Of a DNA stretch of 60,000 nucleotides, positions 13,301 through 28,300 are shown piece by piece. The stretch comes from Nematostella vectensis (taxonomy: Eukaryota > Cnidaria > Anthozoa > Actiniaria > Edwardsiidae). Location of the stretch: NCBI RefSeq assembly GCF_932526225.1, contig NC_064037.1, positions 4,371,203 to 4,431,202 on the forward strand, in the 5' to 3' direction. Position numbers and translations under genes: made by a program. Below the pieces are notes generated by a model. It searched no databases. It saw only the letters and a list, made by a program, of their open reading frames with translations, and was not told where the DNA came from. Positions within the stretch are counted from its first letter, which is position 1; every line of letters begins with the position of its first letter.

Positions 13301-16300
13301 TGTTATATTGTCATGCACATTACCATATTGCACGGTGGTTATATTGTCACGCACATTGCCATCTTGCACGGTGGTTATATTGTCATGCACATTACCATAT
13401 TGCACGGTGGTTATATTGTCATGTACATTACCGTATTGCACGGTGGTTATATTGTCATGCACATTATCATATTGCGCGGTGGTTATATTGTCATGTACAT
13501 TACCATATTGCACGGTGGTTACATTGTCATGCACATTACCATATTGCACTGTGGTTATATTGTCATGTACATTACCATATTGCACGGTGGTTACATTGTC
13601 ATGCACATTACCATATTGCACGGTGGTTATATTGTCATGTACATTACCGTATTGCACGGTGGTTATATTGTCATGCACATTATCATATTGCGCGGTGGTT
13701 ATATTGTCATGTACATTACCATATTGCACGGTGGTTATATTGTCACGCACATTACCATATTGCGCGGTGGTTATTTTGTCATGTACATTACCATATTGCG
13801 CGGTGGTTATATTGTCACGCACATTACCATATTGCGCGGTGGTTATATTGTCACGCACATTACCATCTTTTATGGGTTCTGAGCAAGACCTTTCTATCGG
13901 CAGTTCGATTGGCCGTGATGGCCTGGGCTCCCGTAATGCCTGCAGTCTCCTCTGCCCTTCTTGGGATCTTCAAATTCCTTGCTCTGAATCACCTTTATGA
14001 GGATTTTTTACGAATGTGTCACGGCCCCATTACAAATGAGGCCGTTATTACAAGTTTGGCAGGTTATTACATACAACACACCTTACTACTAAAAAGTTAC
14101 CATAGTGTTTCATTGTTTTTGAATGTTGTTACATTTAGGATACCACTATTTCTACATAGCCCGGTTATTACTACGCACCATCCTCAGCTGTCCTGCAGAA
14201 CACGGACTCCGAAACATTCCCTTCACCTTTCACCGTCAAAGCCAGCAGTCGAATGTCATAGGGACCATACTTCTTTAAGCCCGTCAGCACGTGACTAAGC
14301 TGGGAACCACTGTTGATGGTAACGTTTCGGATTGGATATTCGCCATCAGCACGTCTGTACATAACTTTGTAACCAAGCACAATCCCATTCTGGTATTCCT
14401 GTGGAACTGGTCGCCAGATGACTTCAAGTTCAGTGGAACTGACGTTATTTGCAGTGATGTTTGAAGGTGGGGCGGCTGGCACTGAAATAAAGGGATCGCT
14501 TTAACAATTTGTAAAAGTAAAAAAAACACTTGAGGAACCGCAGAGGGCTATTGGATTTTAAAATTGGAATGGAACAAAGGACTGCATGGATATTGGAATG
14601 CGTATTTTATTCAAATAAATACAACGTAGCAAACAAAATCGTTTGTTGTAAACGAAACGTTGCTTAGAGTTAATTTAGTAATTAGAATTTTGAGAATACA
14701 AATTTAAGTAAGGTAAAAACAACATTGATTTATTATCTTTAGATTTTAAATTTATTTTCATAGATCATGTTGTTTAAAAGAATTTCTAAGAAAAAAAAAA
14801 CAGACGAGAAGACAGAACGAGGATGTGCAAATACTCCCTTGAAGGGAATAATGTTGTTGTTGTGGTGGTGGGGATGTAAGCATGTCCCCGTTTGAGGAGT
14901 TATTAAGCTTATCATGTGCAACCACTTGATGGGAAATGAACGGAATCGAGCGATTGCCATGTACATTACCATATTGCGCGGTGGTTATATTGTCACGCAC
15001 ATTACCATATTGCGCGGTGGTTATATTGTCATGTACATTACCATATTGCACGGTGGTTATATTGTCACGCACCTAGCCATATTAGGCGGTGGTTATATTG
15101 TCACGTATATTACCATATTGCGCGGTGGTTATATTGTCACGCACATTACCATATTGCACGGTGGTTATGTTGTCATGTACATTACCATATTGCACGGTGG
15201 TTATATTGTCACGCACATTACCATATTGCACGGTGGTTATATTGTCATGTACATTACCATATTGCACGGTGGTTATATTGTCATGCACATTACCATATTG
15301 CACGGTGGTTATATTGTCACGCACATTGCCATCTTGCACGGTGGTTATATTGTCATGCACATTACCATATTGCACGGTGGTTATATTGTCATGTACATTA
15401 CCATATTGCACGGTGGTTATATTGTCATGCACATTACCATATTGCACGGTGGTTATATTGTCATGCACATTACCATATTGCGCGGTGGTTATATTGTCAT
15501 GTACATTACCATATTGCACGGTGGTTATATTGTCGTGTACATTACCATATTGCACAGTGGTTATATTGTCACGCACATTACCATATTGCACGGTGGTTAT
15601 ATTGTCATGCACATTACCATATTGCATGGTGGTTATATTGTCATGTACATTACCATATTGCACGGTGGTTATATTGTCATGTACATTACCATATTGCGCG
15701 GTGGTTATATTGTCACGCACATTACCATATTGCGCGGTGGTTATTTTGTCATGTACATTACCATATTGCGCGGTGGTTATATTGTCACGCACATTACCAT
15801 ATTGCGTGGTGGTTATATTGTCACGCACATTATCATATTGCGCGGTGGTTATATTGTCATGTACATTACCATCTTTTATGGGTTCTGAGCAAGACCTTTC
15901 TATCGGCAGTTCGATTGGCCGTGATGGCCTGGGCTCCCGTAATGCCTGCAGTCTCCTCTGCCCTTCTTGGGATCTTCAAATTCCTTGCTCTGAATCACCT
16001 TTATGAGGATTTTTTACGAATGTGTCACGGCCCCATTACAAATGAGGCCGTTATTACAAGTTTGGCAGGTTATTACAAATAACACACCTTACTACTAAAA
16101 AGTTACCATAGTGTTTCATTGTTTTTGAATGTTGTTACATTTAGGATACCACTATTTCTACATAGCCCGGTTATTACTACTCACCATCCTCAGCTGTTCT
16201 GCAGAACACGGACTCCGAAACATTCCCTTCACCTTTCACCGTGAAAGCCAGCAGTCGTATGTCATAGGGACCATACTTCTTTAAGCCCTTCAGCACGTGA

Positions 16301-19300
16301 CTAAGCTGGGAACCATTGTTGATGGTAACGTTTCGGATTGGATATTCGCCATCAGCACGTCTGTACATAACTTTGTAACCAAGCACAATCCCATTCTGGT
16401 ATTTCTGTGGTACTGGTCGCCAGATGACTTCAAGTTCAGTGGAACTGACGTTATTTGCAGTGATGTTTGAAGGTGGGGCGGCTGGCACTGAAATAAAGGA
16501 ATCGCTTTAGCTTGAGGAACCGCAGAGGGCTATTGGATTTTAAAATTGGAATGGAACAAAGGACTGCATGGATATTGGAATGCGTATTTTATTCAAATAA
16601 ATACAACGTAGCAAACAAAATCGTTTGTTGTAAACAAAACGTTGCTTAGCCTTAATTTAGTAATTAGACTTTTGAGAATAAAAATTTAAGTAAGGTAAAA
16701 ACAACGTTGATTCTTTAGATTTTGAATTTATTTTCATAGATCATATTGTTTAAAAGAATTTCTAAGAAAATAAAACAGACGAGAAGACAGAACGAGGATG
16801 TGCGAATACTCCCTTTAAGGGAATAATGTTGTTGTGGTGGTGGTGGGGATGTAAGCATGTCCCCTTTTGAGGAGTTAATAAGCTTATCATGTGCAACCAC
16901 TTGATGGGAAAGGAACGGAATCGAGCGATTGCCATGTACATTACCATATTGCGCGGTGGTTATATTGTCACGCACATTACCATATTGCACGGTGGTTATA
17001 TTGTCATGTACATTACCATCTTGCGCGGTGGTTGTATTGCCATGTACATTACCATATTGCGCGGTGGTTATATTGTCACGCACATTACCATATTGCGCGG
17101 TGGTTATATTGTCACGCACATTACCATATTGCACGGTGGTTATATTGTCACGCCCATTACCATCTTGCGCGGTGGTTATATTGCCATGTACATTACCATA
17201 TTGCACGGTGGTTATATTGTCACGCACATTACCATATTGCACGGTGGTTATATTGTCATGTACATTACCATATTGCGCGGTGGTTGTATTGTCACGTACA
17301 TTACCATATTGCGCGGTGGTTAAATTGTCACGCATATTACCATATTGCACGCTGGTTATATTGTCATGTACATTACCATCTTGCGCGGTGGTTATATTGC
17401 CATGCACATTACCATATTGCACGGTGGTTATATTGCCATGTACATTACCATATTGCGCGGTGGTTATATTGTCATGTACATTACCATATTGCACGGTGGT
17501 TATATTGTCGTGTACATTACCATATTGCACGGTGGTTATATTGTCACGCACATTACCATATTGCACGGTGGTTATATTGTCATGCACATTACCATATTGC
17601 ATGGTGGTTATATTGTCATGTACATTACCATATTGCACGGTGGTTATATTGTCATGTACATTACCATATTGCACGGTGGTTATATTGTCACGCACATTAC
17701 CATATTGCGCGGTGGTTATTTTGTCATGTACATTACCATATTGCGCGGTGGTTATATTGTCACGCACATTACCATATTGCGTGGTGGTTATATTGTCACG
17801 CACATTACCATCTTTTATGGGTTCTGAGCAAGACCTTTCTATCGGCAGTTCGATTGGCCGTGATGGCCTGGGCTCCCGTAATGCCTGCAGTCTCCTCTGC
17901 CCTTCTTGGGATCTTCAAATTCCTTGCTCTGAATCACCTTTATGAGGATTTTTTACGAATGTGTCACGGCCCCATTACAAATGAGGCCGTTATTACAAGT
18001 TTGGCAGGTTATTACAAATAACACACCTTACTACTAAAAAGTTACCATAGTGTTTCATTGTTTTTGAATGTTGTTACATTTAGGATACCACTATTTCTAC
18101 ATAGCCCGGTTATTACTACTCACCATCCTCAGCTGTTCTGCAGAACACGGACTCCGAAACATTCCCTTCACCTTTCACCGTGAAAGCCAGCAGTCGTATG
18201 TCATAGGGACCATACTTCTTTAAGCCCTTCAGCACGTGACTAAGCTGGGAACCATTGTTGATGGTAACGTTTCGGATTGGATATTCGCCATCAGCACGTC
18301 TGTACATAACTTTGTAACCAAGCACAATCCCATTCTGGTATTTCTGTGGTACTGGTCGCCAGATGACTTCAAGTTCAGTGGAACTGACGTTATTTGCAGT
18401 GATGTTTGAAGGTGATGCGGCTGGCACTGAAATAAAGGAATCGCTTTAGCTTGAGGAACCGCAGAGGGCTATTGGATTTTAAAATTGGAATGGAACAAAG
18501 GACTGCATGGATATTGGAATGCGTATTTTATTCAAATAAATACAACGTAGCAAACAAAATCGTTTGTTGTAAACAAAACGTTGCTTAGCCTTAATTTAGT
18601 AATTAGACTTTTGAGAATAAAAATTTAAGTAAGGTAAAAACAACGTTGATTCTTTAGATTTTGAATTTATTTTCATAGATCATATTGTTTAAAAGAATTT
18701 CTAAGAAAATAAAACAGACGAGAAGACAGAACGAGGATGTGCGAATACTCCCTTTAAGGGAATAATGTTGTTGTGGTGGTGGTGGGGATGTAAGCATGTC
18801 CCCTTTTGAGGAGTTAATAAGCTTATCATGTGCAACCACTTGATGGGAAAGGAACGGAATCGAGCGATTGCCATGTACATTACCATATTGCGCGGTGGTT
18901 ATATTGTCACGCACATTACCATATTGCACGGTGGTTATATTGTCATGTACATTACCATCTTGCGCGGTGGTTGTATTGCCATGTACATTACCATATTGCG
19001 CGGTGGTTATATTGTCACGCACATTACCATATTGCGCGGTGGTTATATTGTCACGCACATTACCATATTGCACGGTGGTTATATTGTCACGCCCATTACC
19101 ATCTTGCGCGGTGGTTATATTGCCATGTACATTACCATATTGCACGGTGGTTATATTGTCACGCACATTACCATATTGCACGGTGGTTATATTGTCATGT
19201 ACATTACCATATTGCGCGGTGGTTGTATTGTCACGTACATTACCATATTGCGCGGTGGTTATATTGTCACGCATATTACCATATTGCACGCTGGTTATAT

Positions 19301-22300
19301 TGTCATGTACATTACCATCTTGCGCGGTGGTTATATTGCCATGTACATTACCATATTGCACGGTGGTTATATTGTCACATACATTACCATATTGCACGGT
19401 GGTTATATTGTCATGTACATTACCATATTGCGCGGTGGTTATATTGTCACGCACATTACCATATTGCGCGGTGGTTATATTGCCATGTACATTACCATAT
19501 TGCACGGTGGTTATATTGTCATGTACATTACCATATTGCACGGTGGTTATATTGTCACGCACATTACCATATTGCGCGGTGGTTATATTGCCATGTACAT
19601 TACCATCTTGCACGGTGGTTATATTGTCACGCACATTACCATATTGCGCGGTGGTTATATTGTCACGTACATTACCATATTGCGCGGTGGTTATATTGTC
19701 ACGCACATTACCATATTGCACGGTGGTTATATTGCCATGTACATTACCATATTGCACGGTGGTTATATTGCCATGTACATTACCATATTGCACGGTGGTT
19801 ATATTGTCACGCACATTACCATATTGCGCGGTGGTTATATTGTCACGTACATTACCATATTGCGCGGTGGTTATATTGTCACGCACATTACCATATTGCG
19901 CGGTGGTTATATTGTCACGCATATTACCATATTGCGCGGTGGTTATATTGTCACGTACATTACCATATTGCGCGGTGGTTATATTGCCATGTACATTACC
20001 ATATTGCACGGTGGTTATATTGCCATGTACATTACCATATTGCATGCTGGTTATATTGTCACATACATTACCATCTTGCGCGGTGGTTATATTGTCACGT
20101 ACATTACCATATTGCGCGGTGGTTATATTGCCATGTACATAACCATATTGTCACGTACATTACCATCTTGCGCGGTGGTTATATTGCCATGTACATAACC
20201 ATATTGTCACGCACATTACCATATTGCGCGGTGGTTATATTGTCACGCATATTACCATATAGCGCGGTGGTTATTTTGTCATGTACATTACGATATTGCG
20301 CTGTGGTTATATTGTCGCGCACATTACCATCTTGCACGGTGGTTATATTGTCACATTACCATCTTGCGCGGTGGTTATATTGAACGCCAGACTCGGCACG
20401 CCCTCCTTGTTGGTGACCGCCAGCACCTGTACGCTGTACGACGTATACTTCTTGAGCCCTGTGATCTCTAGGGAGGGGGAGGTTACAGCTCTCCTTCTTC
20501 GCCTCGAGACAGACACTCTGAATGAAGAAAGGCAAGATGAAGTCAGAACTTTTCTTTTACTCTTGACACATGTACATAAATAAGCAACCAGCGAGTCAAG
20601 TAAATCCTTAGTGCGCCACAAAGCAGGCGGGAACACTCTTAACTCTGAAGTTTATGTCAATTAAAAAAACGATTCTCGCTAGTCAAAATAACTTAAACCA
20701 TTAGTGTCAAGAAGGGACGGTGGACTGCAAAAACGTGGAAATTCTCTTTCCCATTCTCCTATTCACCGTCTCTTAACGTAATTAAAACACTAAATTTACC
20801 ACACACCAAAGCCCCAAAGCCATGGCGCAGAGCGTATACATACTGTACAGTAATGTTGGTCTTGGTGTCCGGTTTTTCCATCTCCCAGTATGTTACTACG
20901 TATGCCCTCAACTGGCCGTTGAGGTAAAACTCGTCTACTGTGCTCCATTGAATTATGACGCTGGTTGAACTAGCGTTCTGTCCGGATACGTTCCGCGGTG
21001 GCTTGCTTGGCGCTACAGAAAAAGAGAAATCCTGGTAAAAGGCAACCTCTCTGCGGGGGCCAACAAAAGCATTAATTTATTTCCGGTATAGGACCTGGAT
21101 GGGAAAATGCCGGACCGTGCGAGAGCCAATCAGAGAGCGTGTTTTTTTTATAATCCGGATTTGCAAAATATAAAAAAATAAGTCTTTAAAAATTAATAGT
21201 AAGCTGGTGTAAAATACGCACCGTCTTCCATCGTCTTCACCTCGAAGGGCTCGCTGGCATTTCCCTCGCCTTTGACAGTGAACGCAGCCACTCGGATCTC
21301 GTAATCAGTGTAGGGGTGCAGACCACTTAGCGTGTGAGAAAGGGAGGCATTTATGGTCTGTACAAACGTTTCGTTCCTCAGCTTGTCAAGGAAGTACAGT
21401 CTGTATCCGAGTATCATACCGTTTGCATCTTGTCGTGAGAGTGGCTGAAGAGAGAACTGCACACTGCGGGAGTCCGGAGGCTCGGAAAACGTGACGTTGC
21501 TGATTGTTCCCTCGGGTTCTAGAGAAAAGAAATTATTCATAAATGTGTTGCCATAGCCACTTAACAAAGGTGGTTGTTTATTAGGATCATACAATATAGT
21601 GTTTTAGTGACCAATTATTCGCGACTTTGGGAAGTGGCTACTTTGAGAGAGCCCCTGCTTTATAAGTAACACTGTACGTACTGTCAGCGTCTGTAAGCAC
21701 GGCCATTGGCTCGCTCCAAGGCCCTTTTCCTGCGGCTGTGAAGGCGGCAACGCGAAACAAGTACTCCTCCTGCTTCTCCAGTCCCGTGATATTGAATTGA
21801 AGCAAGCAATAGGACATTTGATAAACTTGGCCAGACTCATTTACAAGAGACTTGGCAGAGTACTGTATTAAAAATCCACGAAGTATTCCGGGTAACTGTT
21901 AACAGAGGGTAGAAAGATATTACTGAGTGGAACTGGAACTACACATAATAGCAAGAAAACGTACACAAGGGATCTGGTTATATAACTAATTTTGGAGACT
22001 TTTACGATAGAGGTTTTTTTTTACTAAGAATGGGAGATCAAGAGCTTTGCTAATATCGTTCATGAACGATCTTCATAGAACAATCGAAAAAAAAATTCTA
22101 AAAACTTGCAAAGTCATTCCCTCGGAAGCTGATTCCCTTAAATAAGGAAGAACGAGAGACATTCAGGGACACATTTGTGATAGTACACATGATGTTCACC
22201 GTATCAGATAAGGGGGTCTACCTGGTTTGCAGGAATGGTTGTCCACCTCAAAAAGATGCTTGTGGAACTAGTATTGAAGCCCTCTGTGATGTTCGGAGCT

Positions 22301-25300
22301 GCTGTCGGTACTATGAATCACCAGATAGTATTAGTGGGGGAGCTCCCTAGCCTTCCTTTCCACTTGCCTAAACCAGCAGCATCTAAAACCTTCTCTCCCT
22401 TTTTACGCTCGCCTTGTCTTGCTAAGCAGCTAATTATTCACCGACTCCCTTTTCTAATTACTGTGGAGCAAAGGAAACGAGCGACACAGAAAGCTATCTT
22501 TACTCCACCAATCAACTCGAAAGCGTCATTTCTTCCTTCCAGAAACACCAAACTCCCACCCCGTGTAATTATAACTGGAATGACAGGGTGTGAGATGGTG
22601 GCTTTAACTCATTTTGATGTAGGACCCCACCCTCCCCGATCTTCTCCTACTCCTCCTTCATCTTCTCCCACCCTTTCCCAACCCTCCACTCCCCCTGACA
22701 CGGACATAAGCTCACCATCCTCCCCTGTACGCATTGTGACTATAGGACTTGGTGGACCAACACCCTTAGAATTCACTGCGGCAACGTTCACATCGTAGAG
22801 AGTAAACTTCTGGAGATGAACGAGCTCCGCCGGCGAAGAAGGGACGAGCATGGTACTCATACCAGCGCTTCCTCCACCTTGAGGGTGGAATTGGACTTGA
22901 TACCCTGTGATTATCCCGTTTTGATCTTCCTGTGGTGGCTCTTGCCAGGTTACTAACAAGGCTGTGGAGTTCATGGGGCTTCCTTGGACATTCAACGGGA
23001 ATCCTGTAGGTACTACACGACAAAAAAGCCTTCATTTACAATTAGCCAAGTATACTTCTGTTACTATGGTGATGATATAATATACCGTAATTTACGCCTG
23101 TTGTTATGGAAATGCATGACGTACCATCCAATGTTCCTGTTACTATGGTGATGCATGACGTACCGTCCTGGTCCGTGTAGACGTAAATTTCGCTGATTGG
23201 TCCATGTTTATAAAGGGGTGAGACGCCACAAATTCGGAAGCTGTAGTTTGTGAATTTCTGTAGTCCCGTCATAGATGCACTTGTAGTCTCCGGCGTTATG
23301 GATCTAGAGCTAGCCACGGGGTTACTCGACGTTCGCCACTCAATTCGGTACTCATGTAAAGGACCCACTAACGCGCCCTCAGGAATTGCACTCCAGAAGA
23401 GCAAGATGGATGTTGAGGAGGTGTTGTGACCTGCGAAGTTCATTGGGGGCTGCAACGGGGCTTGAAAGAGAGAAATTGTTAAAGCGACGGGCCGATTAAC
23501 GGGAAGAACATTTACAAGCTGCGATTTGTTGGGTCCCTGCTTTGGTTTGTGAAGAGAAAAGTCGGCCACGACAACAAAAATATCAACTCCAAACAAACGT
23601 ACACAAAGCCGCAGTCGTTAAGAAGTCGTGGAACATATTTAAAATAAAGCAGCATTTTTGCACATCCTTTTGAAACGGCTTTCGATTTTAATTTTGTTGT
23701 TGTTATTACTGCGAAACGTAAAATGATAGAAGCCTAAGGCCCCTTCCTCGCGGGGGACGCATCGCAAGCAGTCCTCTGCGGCATTCTACAGCACAGCTGA
23801 TATTCTATACGCACGAACGTTGAATTATAATGAGTTGATAGCGTGCGCTAGCACCACAGGTACCCCAAGCTCACTGTGTGTTTGAATACATTATAGTGGT
23901 TCACGTTTACAGTAAACATATGGGAGAAATAAGCCGTTCACTTTACTACGAAATGAAATCGTTAAACTCTCAAAAATATTCTGAACTGACAGTGGAGTCT
24001 TAAATGTGGTCTGGGTGAAGTTTGAAGCCAATTGGGCTTGCATTTCGAGAGTTACGTTGTTCTGTTTCCCCTAAGGGAAGTAACTCTTGAAATGCAAGCC
24101 CAATTGGCTTCAAACCGCGCTAAAGGAGAAGACATAAAAATCTCCAATGCTTTTTTAACGGAAAACGCGAAAAATACTTTAAAATTGCAAGAAGCAGTGT
24201 GTCTCGCGGATTAAAATAGATTCTTTTGTCTCTTGTCGGTTGGGGTTTCCGTCCGCTCTCCGGAAGTAAACTGCCATTTTAAACGAGGCTATCCCTTGAG
24301 GTAAACAGGACAACCACTACCAGCAAAACTTGCAAATATATGTACAGGAAATATGATACAATGTGATTGGAAATATTTTCGTTATACGTTTATCAAGTGC
24401 TTACATGTTAACCTCTCTTATTTAAAAAAATAACTACCTATTATAGAAGAATTCCTTCTTGCCAGTAATGGAAAATATCCCTATAAATCAGCTCTATCGC
24501 TTGATTCTCGAGAATAAAATACACCAAAAACTGGAATTCGACTCTGCCAAATTTTCGTCTTTAATAAGACTTCTTCAGGGCCAAGTCTTATTAAAAACCA
24601 AAATTTGGCAGAGTCGAATTCCAGTTTTTGGTGTATTGTATTCATTCTTCTGGTTCACGAACACGACTATTTGGACTTTTTGTATTTATTTGGCTTGATT
24701 CTCGAGCGTACACATACCTCCATCATCTGTGTGCACAAATATTGGCGTGGAAGGCGCTCCGTCCCCTTCCAGTGTTTGAGGGGACACGGTAATCTGGTAG
24801 ATGGTGTACGGCCTTAGATCAGTCAATTCAAAATCTATCGACTCATCCTTGACGTCTCTTTCCACCGTGACATTACCGCGATCAGACTGGTCAGCTGTGT
24901 TCACATACACGATCTTATAGCCAGCGAATATGCCATGTGGAAGGTCACGTGACTGATTTGTGTTCCACTTGACTGTGAGGGTGGTGGCGTTGGGCGACGT
25001 GAAGTTGAACGCTGACACTTGTAAAGGCGTGATGTAGACTACAATACAAAGAAAATTAATAAGGTACCCCATATTTCTGTTTTAAGTTAGATAAATCAGT
25101 GATATAGAATAAAGGTTAGCTAAAAACACTTATCGCCAGCTTCACAAGGTCGATACCTTTTTTTTTGTATAAGTCCGAAAATCAGCTGATGCCTCCACTA
25201 CTATATTCAATAGGGTGCCCCCCATATTCAATGCCCCCAAATTCCCCCTAAATATTAATGACTGTGCTACCGCACTATGCATACACAGTAAATATTATAC

Positions 25301-28300
25301 AATCGATTAAACAAAAGGTAATAACAAAGAATATCTATCCATCTTTTATGAAAAGTGACCTTTATTGTGCTCACAACAAAATGCTGAATATTCGCGCAAA
25401 TACTCTAGTCTCCTTGTACTTTCTTAGCGACCTCCGCAGGCATCACCAAAACGAATAGGCGGGAGACCTGTGGCTGGAAGACGAGACAAGTTGAAGGGGA
25501 AAGGTTGCTAAAAACCTTCACCATATTTGAATATGCATCTTCTGCTTTGAATATATATATTTGATTGTGATTCAAGCGGATTTGATTCACAACGGAGATT
25601 TGTCATTTGTACAGGGGATCATAGCCTACGAAATCCTGCGTATACTAAGGTTAATTACTGCTAACAAGTACCGTCATTGACGACATGGGAAGTCTTGAGG
25701 TATGTCTTTGAGTCAAGGAACGTGACCCAGGGTTGAAGAACAGAGTAGCTTGAGACGTTGTACCTCACAAGGTACTGCATCCCGACCTTGCCATCAGCAT
25801 TCCTACAAACGTACGATAAATCGCGATATTAAGGGGGTCAATAAAATTACCGCCAGATGCTTTTACCTTTGGTGATAGTGATAGAAGTGATACAAGAAGA
25901 ACACACATATTCACTTTGTGACTGTCATAATAGTACAAAAATACCCATGTATTTTTGTGTGGTTGTGGTTAATAGAACAGCTTGTTTTGCTTGGGGTGTA
26001 TGACAATTCTAGAATCTTTGTACTTACTAAGAATTGTGTAGATCCAGAAAATATACATCCCCCCCCCCCCATTGAGGGGATTGGAAATTCCGGGGGGGGG
26101 TTCAAATGCCCGGGAATTTCCAGAGGGGGGGGGGGGGGGGTAAAATGCCCTTTTTTCTCAACAATAACTGTATTTATTTATTTTCCATGGAGTTAGATTT
26201 TCCAGAGGGGTGGAGGGTCATACCCTTTTTTTTGACACATTGAGCGTCCCGTATCAATAGATCCAGACCCCGCGGTACCAGACCGCTCTCCTCCAAAGAT
26301 CGAAATAATGAGTTGATTTGTGAAACGACCATCGAAAACTAGCTTTTTAATCCCTAGTTTATCGATCTTACAGTGGCATTTAATTTGTCATTTTATCGAA
26401 AAGCATTGACGGATAGTCTGCTTCAAGTTCCCTGTGTTTTTCCAATTTTCCGCCATAGTGATTGTGAAACGAAAAGATAATTCAAAGTTTGGTGAAATTT
26501 TATTTTGGATAGAAAAAGCAGCAAATTGTCTCTTCATGTTTCTACAGGTCAATTTCGTTTGGTGAGAGCGTGTACAATAATATCAGTGCACATACCAAAA
26601 GTGAATACAGCCATATTTAGCGACAACAGAAAAGTCATCGTACACACTTCTTAGCTGAGGAATAAAAGCAAACACAACAATATAATATGAAGATATATCA
26701 GTGTATAGTTTGCCACTATCATTTATACTGCATTCTGATTGGTTGACTAAAAAAAATATTCCTCTCGCCCTCACGGTCTCTGATTCAGTAGGACGGAAGA
26801 AAACAATGGAATTTGATTCAGACGTTCTGATAAATTTTGGCCGTTTTCAACCAAACCATGACGTGAAAACTCCAACTTTCACGGTCCATTGAGGACGTTT
26901 GCACTGTTAACTCTCTATTGTAGACATTATGACCTAAGTTTGTTTTTGCTTGTCTTTGTCTAGAATGGGCCCTTATTCTATTGCAATTAAATTGGAATTG
27001 ATCGCCCAAACGCTTTTTTTATCTTGTTATCCTAGGCGTCGCCCTTGCTAAAGGTCCATAGTGTCCAAATTTGGCCTTCAGCCTTATAGAGTATTGGTAT
27101 ACAAGTTAATAAGTTAGTTAATAACAAGTTGATAATTTTTCAATAAATATTAGTTTGAGTTATTTACCATAGCTTGAAGCCCGGCTTGTCGTTCCATCGC
27201 GGGCTTGCTCGTCAGGTCAAGATAGTCAGTAGCCCAATCAAATACGAGGAAAATAATTGAAGAATTTATATAGAGATTTGGGAGTCCTGAAATCAATCGA
27301 AGAGTGAAGTTAGAAAGTAGAAAATCAGAAGTCTACACAGACCTGTAATTTCCCTTGAAGGGTGTTGGGCCGTTGCTTAGGAAACTTTGAAACACTATAA
27401 ATTCGCCAAATATTTGTGAAATAAAATAAATTTAGGTATGGCGTCATTGTTTATCAATGTCTAAATTGTGTGACTCGGCATTAAGCGGGAGCATAGAGTG
27501 GACGCACGTTGCGCTGATGCTTCAACGCAATTTTACAACGCATCCATATTCATTCGCTAATGCAACTCCTAACTGAGAAAATTAAAAAATCCTTAATAAC
27601 TTACACGACTTCAATTGTGAATGGTAATTTTGAGGTGTTCTAGTCCCTTTTATCACTAACTTATACCCAAGAAAGGTTCATACATTTGTAATATTTATAG
27701 AATACACTCGTGCAAATACCCCTGGTAATAAACATATACCTTTGTAATACTTGTACATGTTGGATACGTCAGTGCTACTCAAAACACTATTAATGAACAT
27801 TAGCTCGTCCAAGTCAGCATCAGGTGCACTAGATCCTTCCGCGCCAATCGTTAACCGTGACGGAGTCGTATCGTTAAAACCTGCCTCATCTTGCCTGTTC
27901 AAGTACTCAACTTGCTTCCCATTCAGAAAAACAGCCAAATCTCCTGATTTATAGCTTAGCACATAGTGGTTCCAGATGCCTTCTGGAGCCTCAAATTCCA
28001 CCACACTTTTCATTGAGTCAACAGTCACCGAGAACGATACATGTGGTTTTGATAAGGGCGCTTGGGAAACCCTGAATCCACGCTCGATACTATTTGTTTG
28101 GTAAGAAATAAATACTTGGCCAGGATTTGAAGTGAAGCGGAGCCAAAATACCATTGTACATCCGGGGGGGTCACAGAATCTAGAATACCCAAGAGCGTTA
28201 GGGTATACTATTTCCTGACTTGAAATGATCAGCGCGGGACTGGAGCTTCTAAAAGACAAGGCTTGGTCCACAATACCACGAATAGCTGAAGCATGTGCGA

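Larger units (their letters stand above)
9165..20382. repeat. Four-copy segmental tandem duplication (FN3 exon + intron + 36-bp array)
   Basis: Blocks starting at about 9165, 13875, 15882 and 17818 each contain tgggttctgagcaagacctt, about 300 bp of intron, one FN3 exon, about 450 bp of intron (with ttattttcatagatca and the cccttgaaggg motif) and a 36-bp array. Block length varies with array length (4.7, 2.0, 1.9, 2.5 kb). Confidence 0.92.

Noticed and set aside
10383-14000. 1,205-codon plus-strand frame (VVILSRTLPYC repeats)
   Set aside because: Pure read-through of the 36-bp tandem unit; all frames of the unit are open, and it lies in an intron of the minus-strand gene.
10250-20359. CRISPR-like regular repeat spacing
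   Set aside because: Units are contiguous 36-bp tandem copies with no unique spacers, in an animal intron.
22235-22798. 187-codon plus-strand frame
   Set aside because: Antisense to exon 34 and exon 33 and continuous only by chance; no domain and the minus strand carries clear FN3 coding.
27168-27287. Longer version of exon 29 starting at tttcag near 27288
   Set aside because: Open and discoidin-like at first sight, but it ends in phase 0 and would put a stop into exon 30; the 40-nt version keeps the frame.
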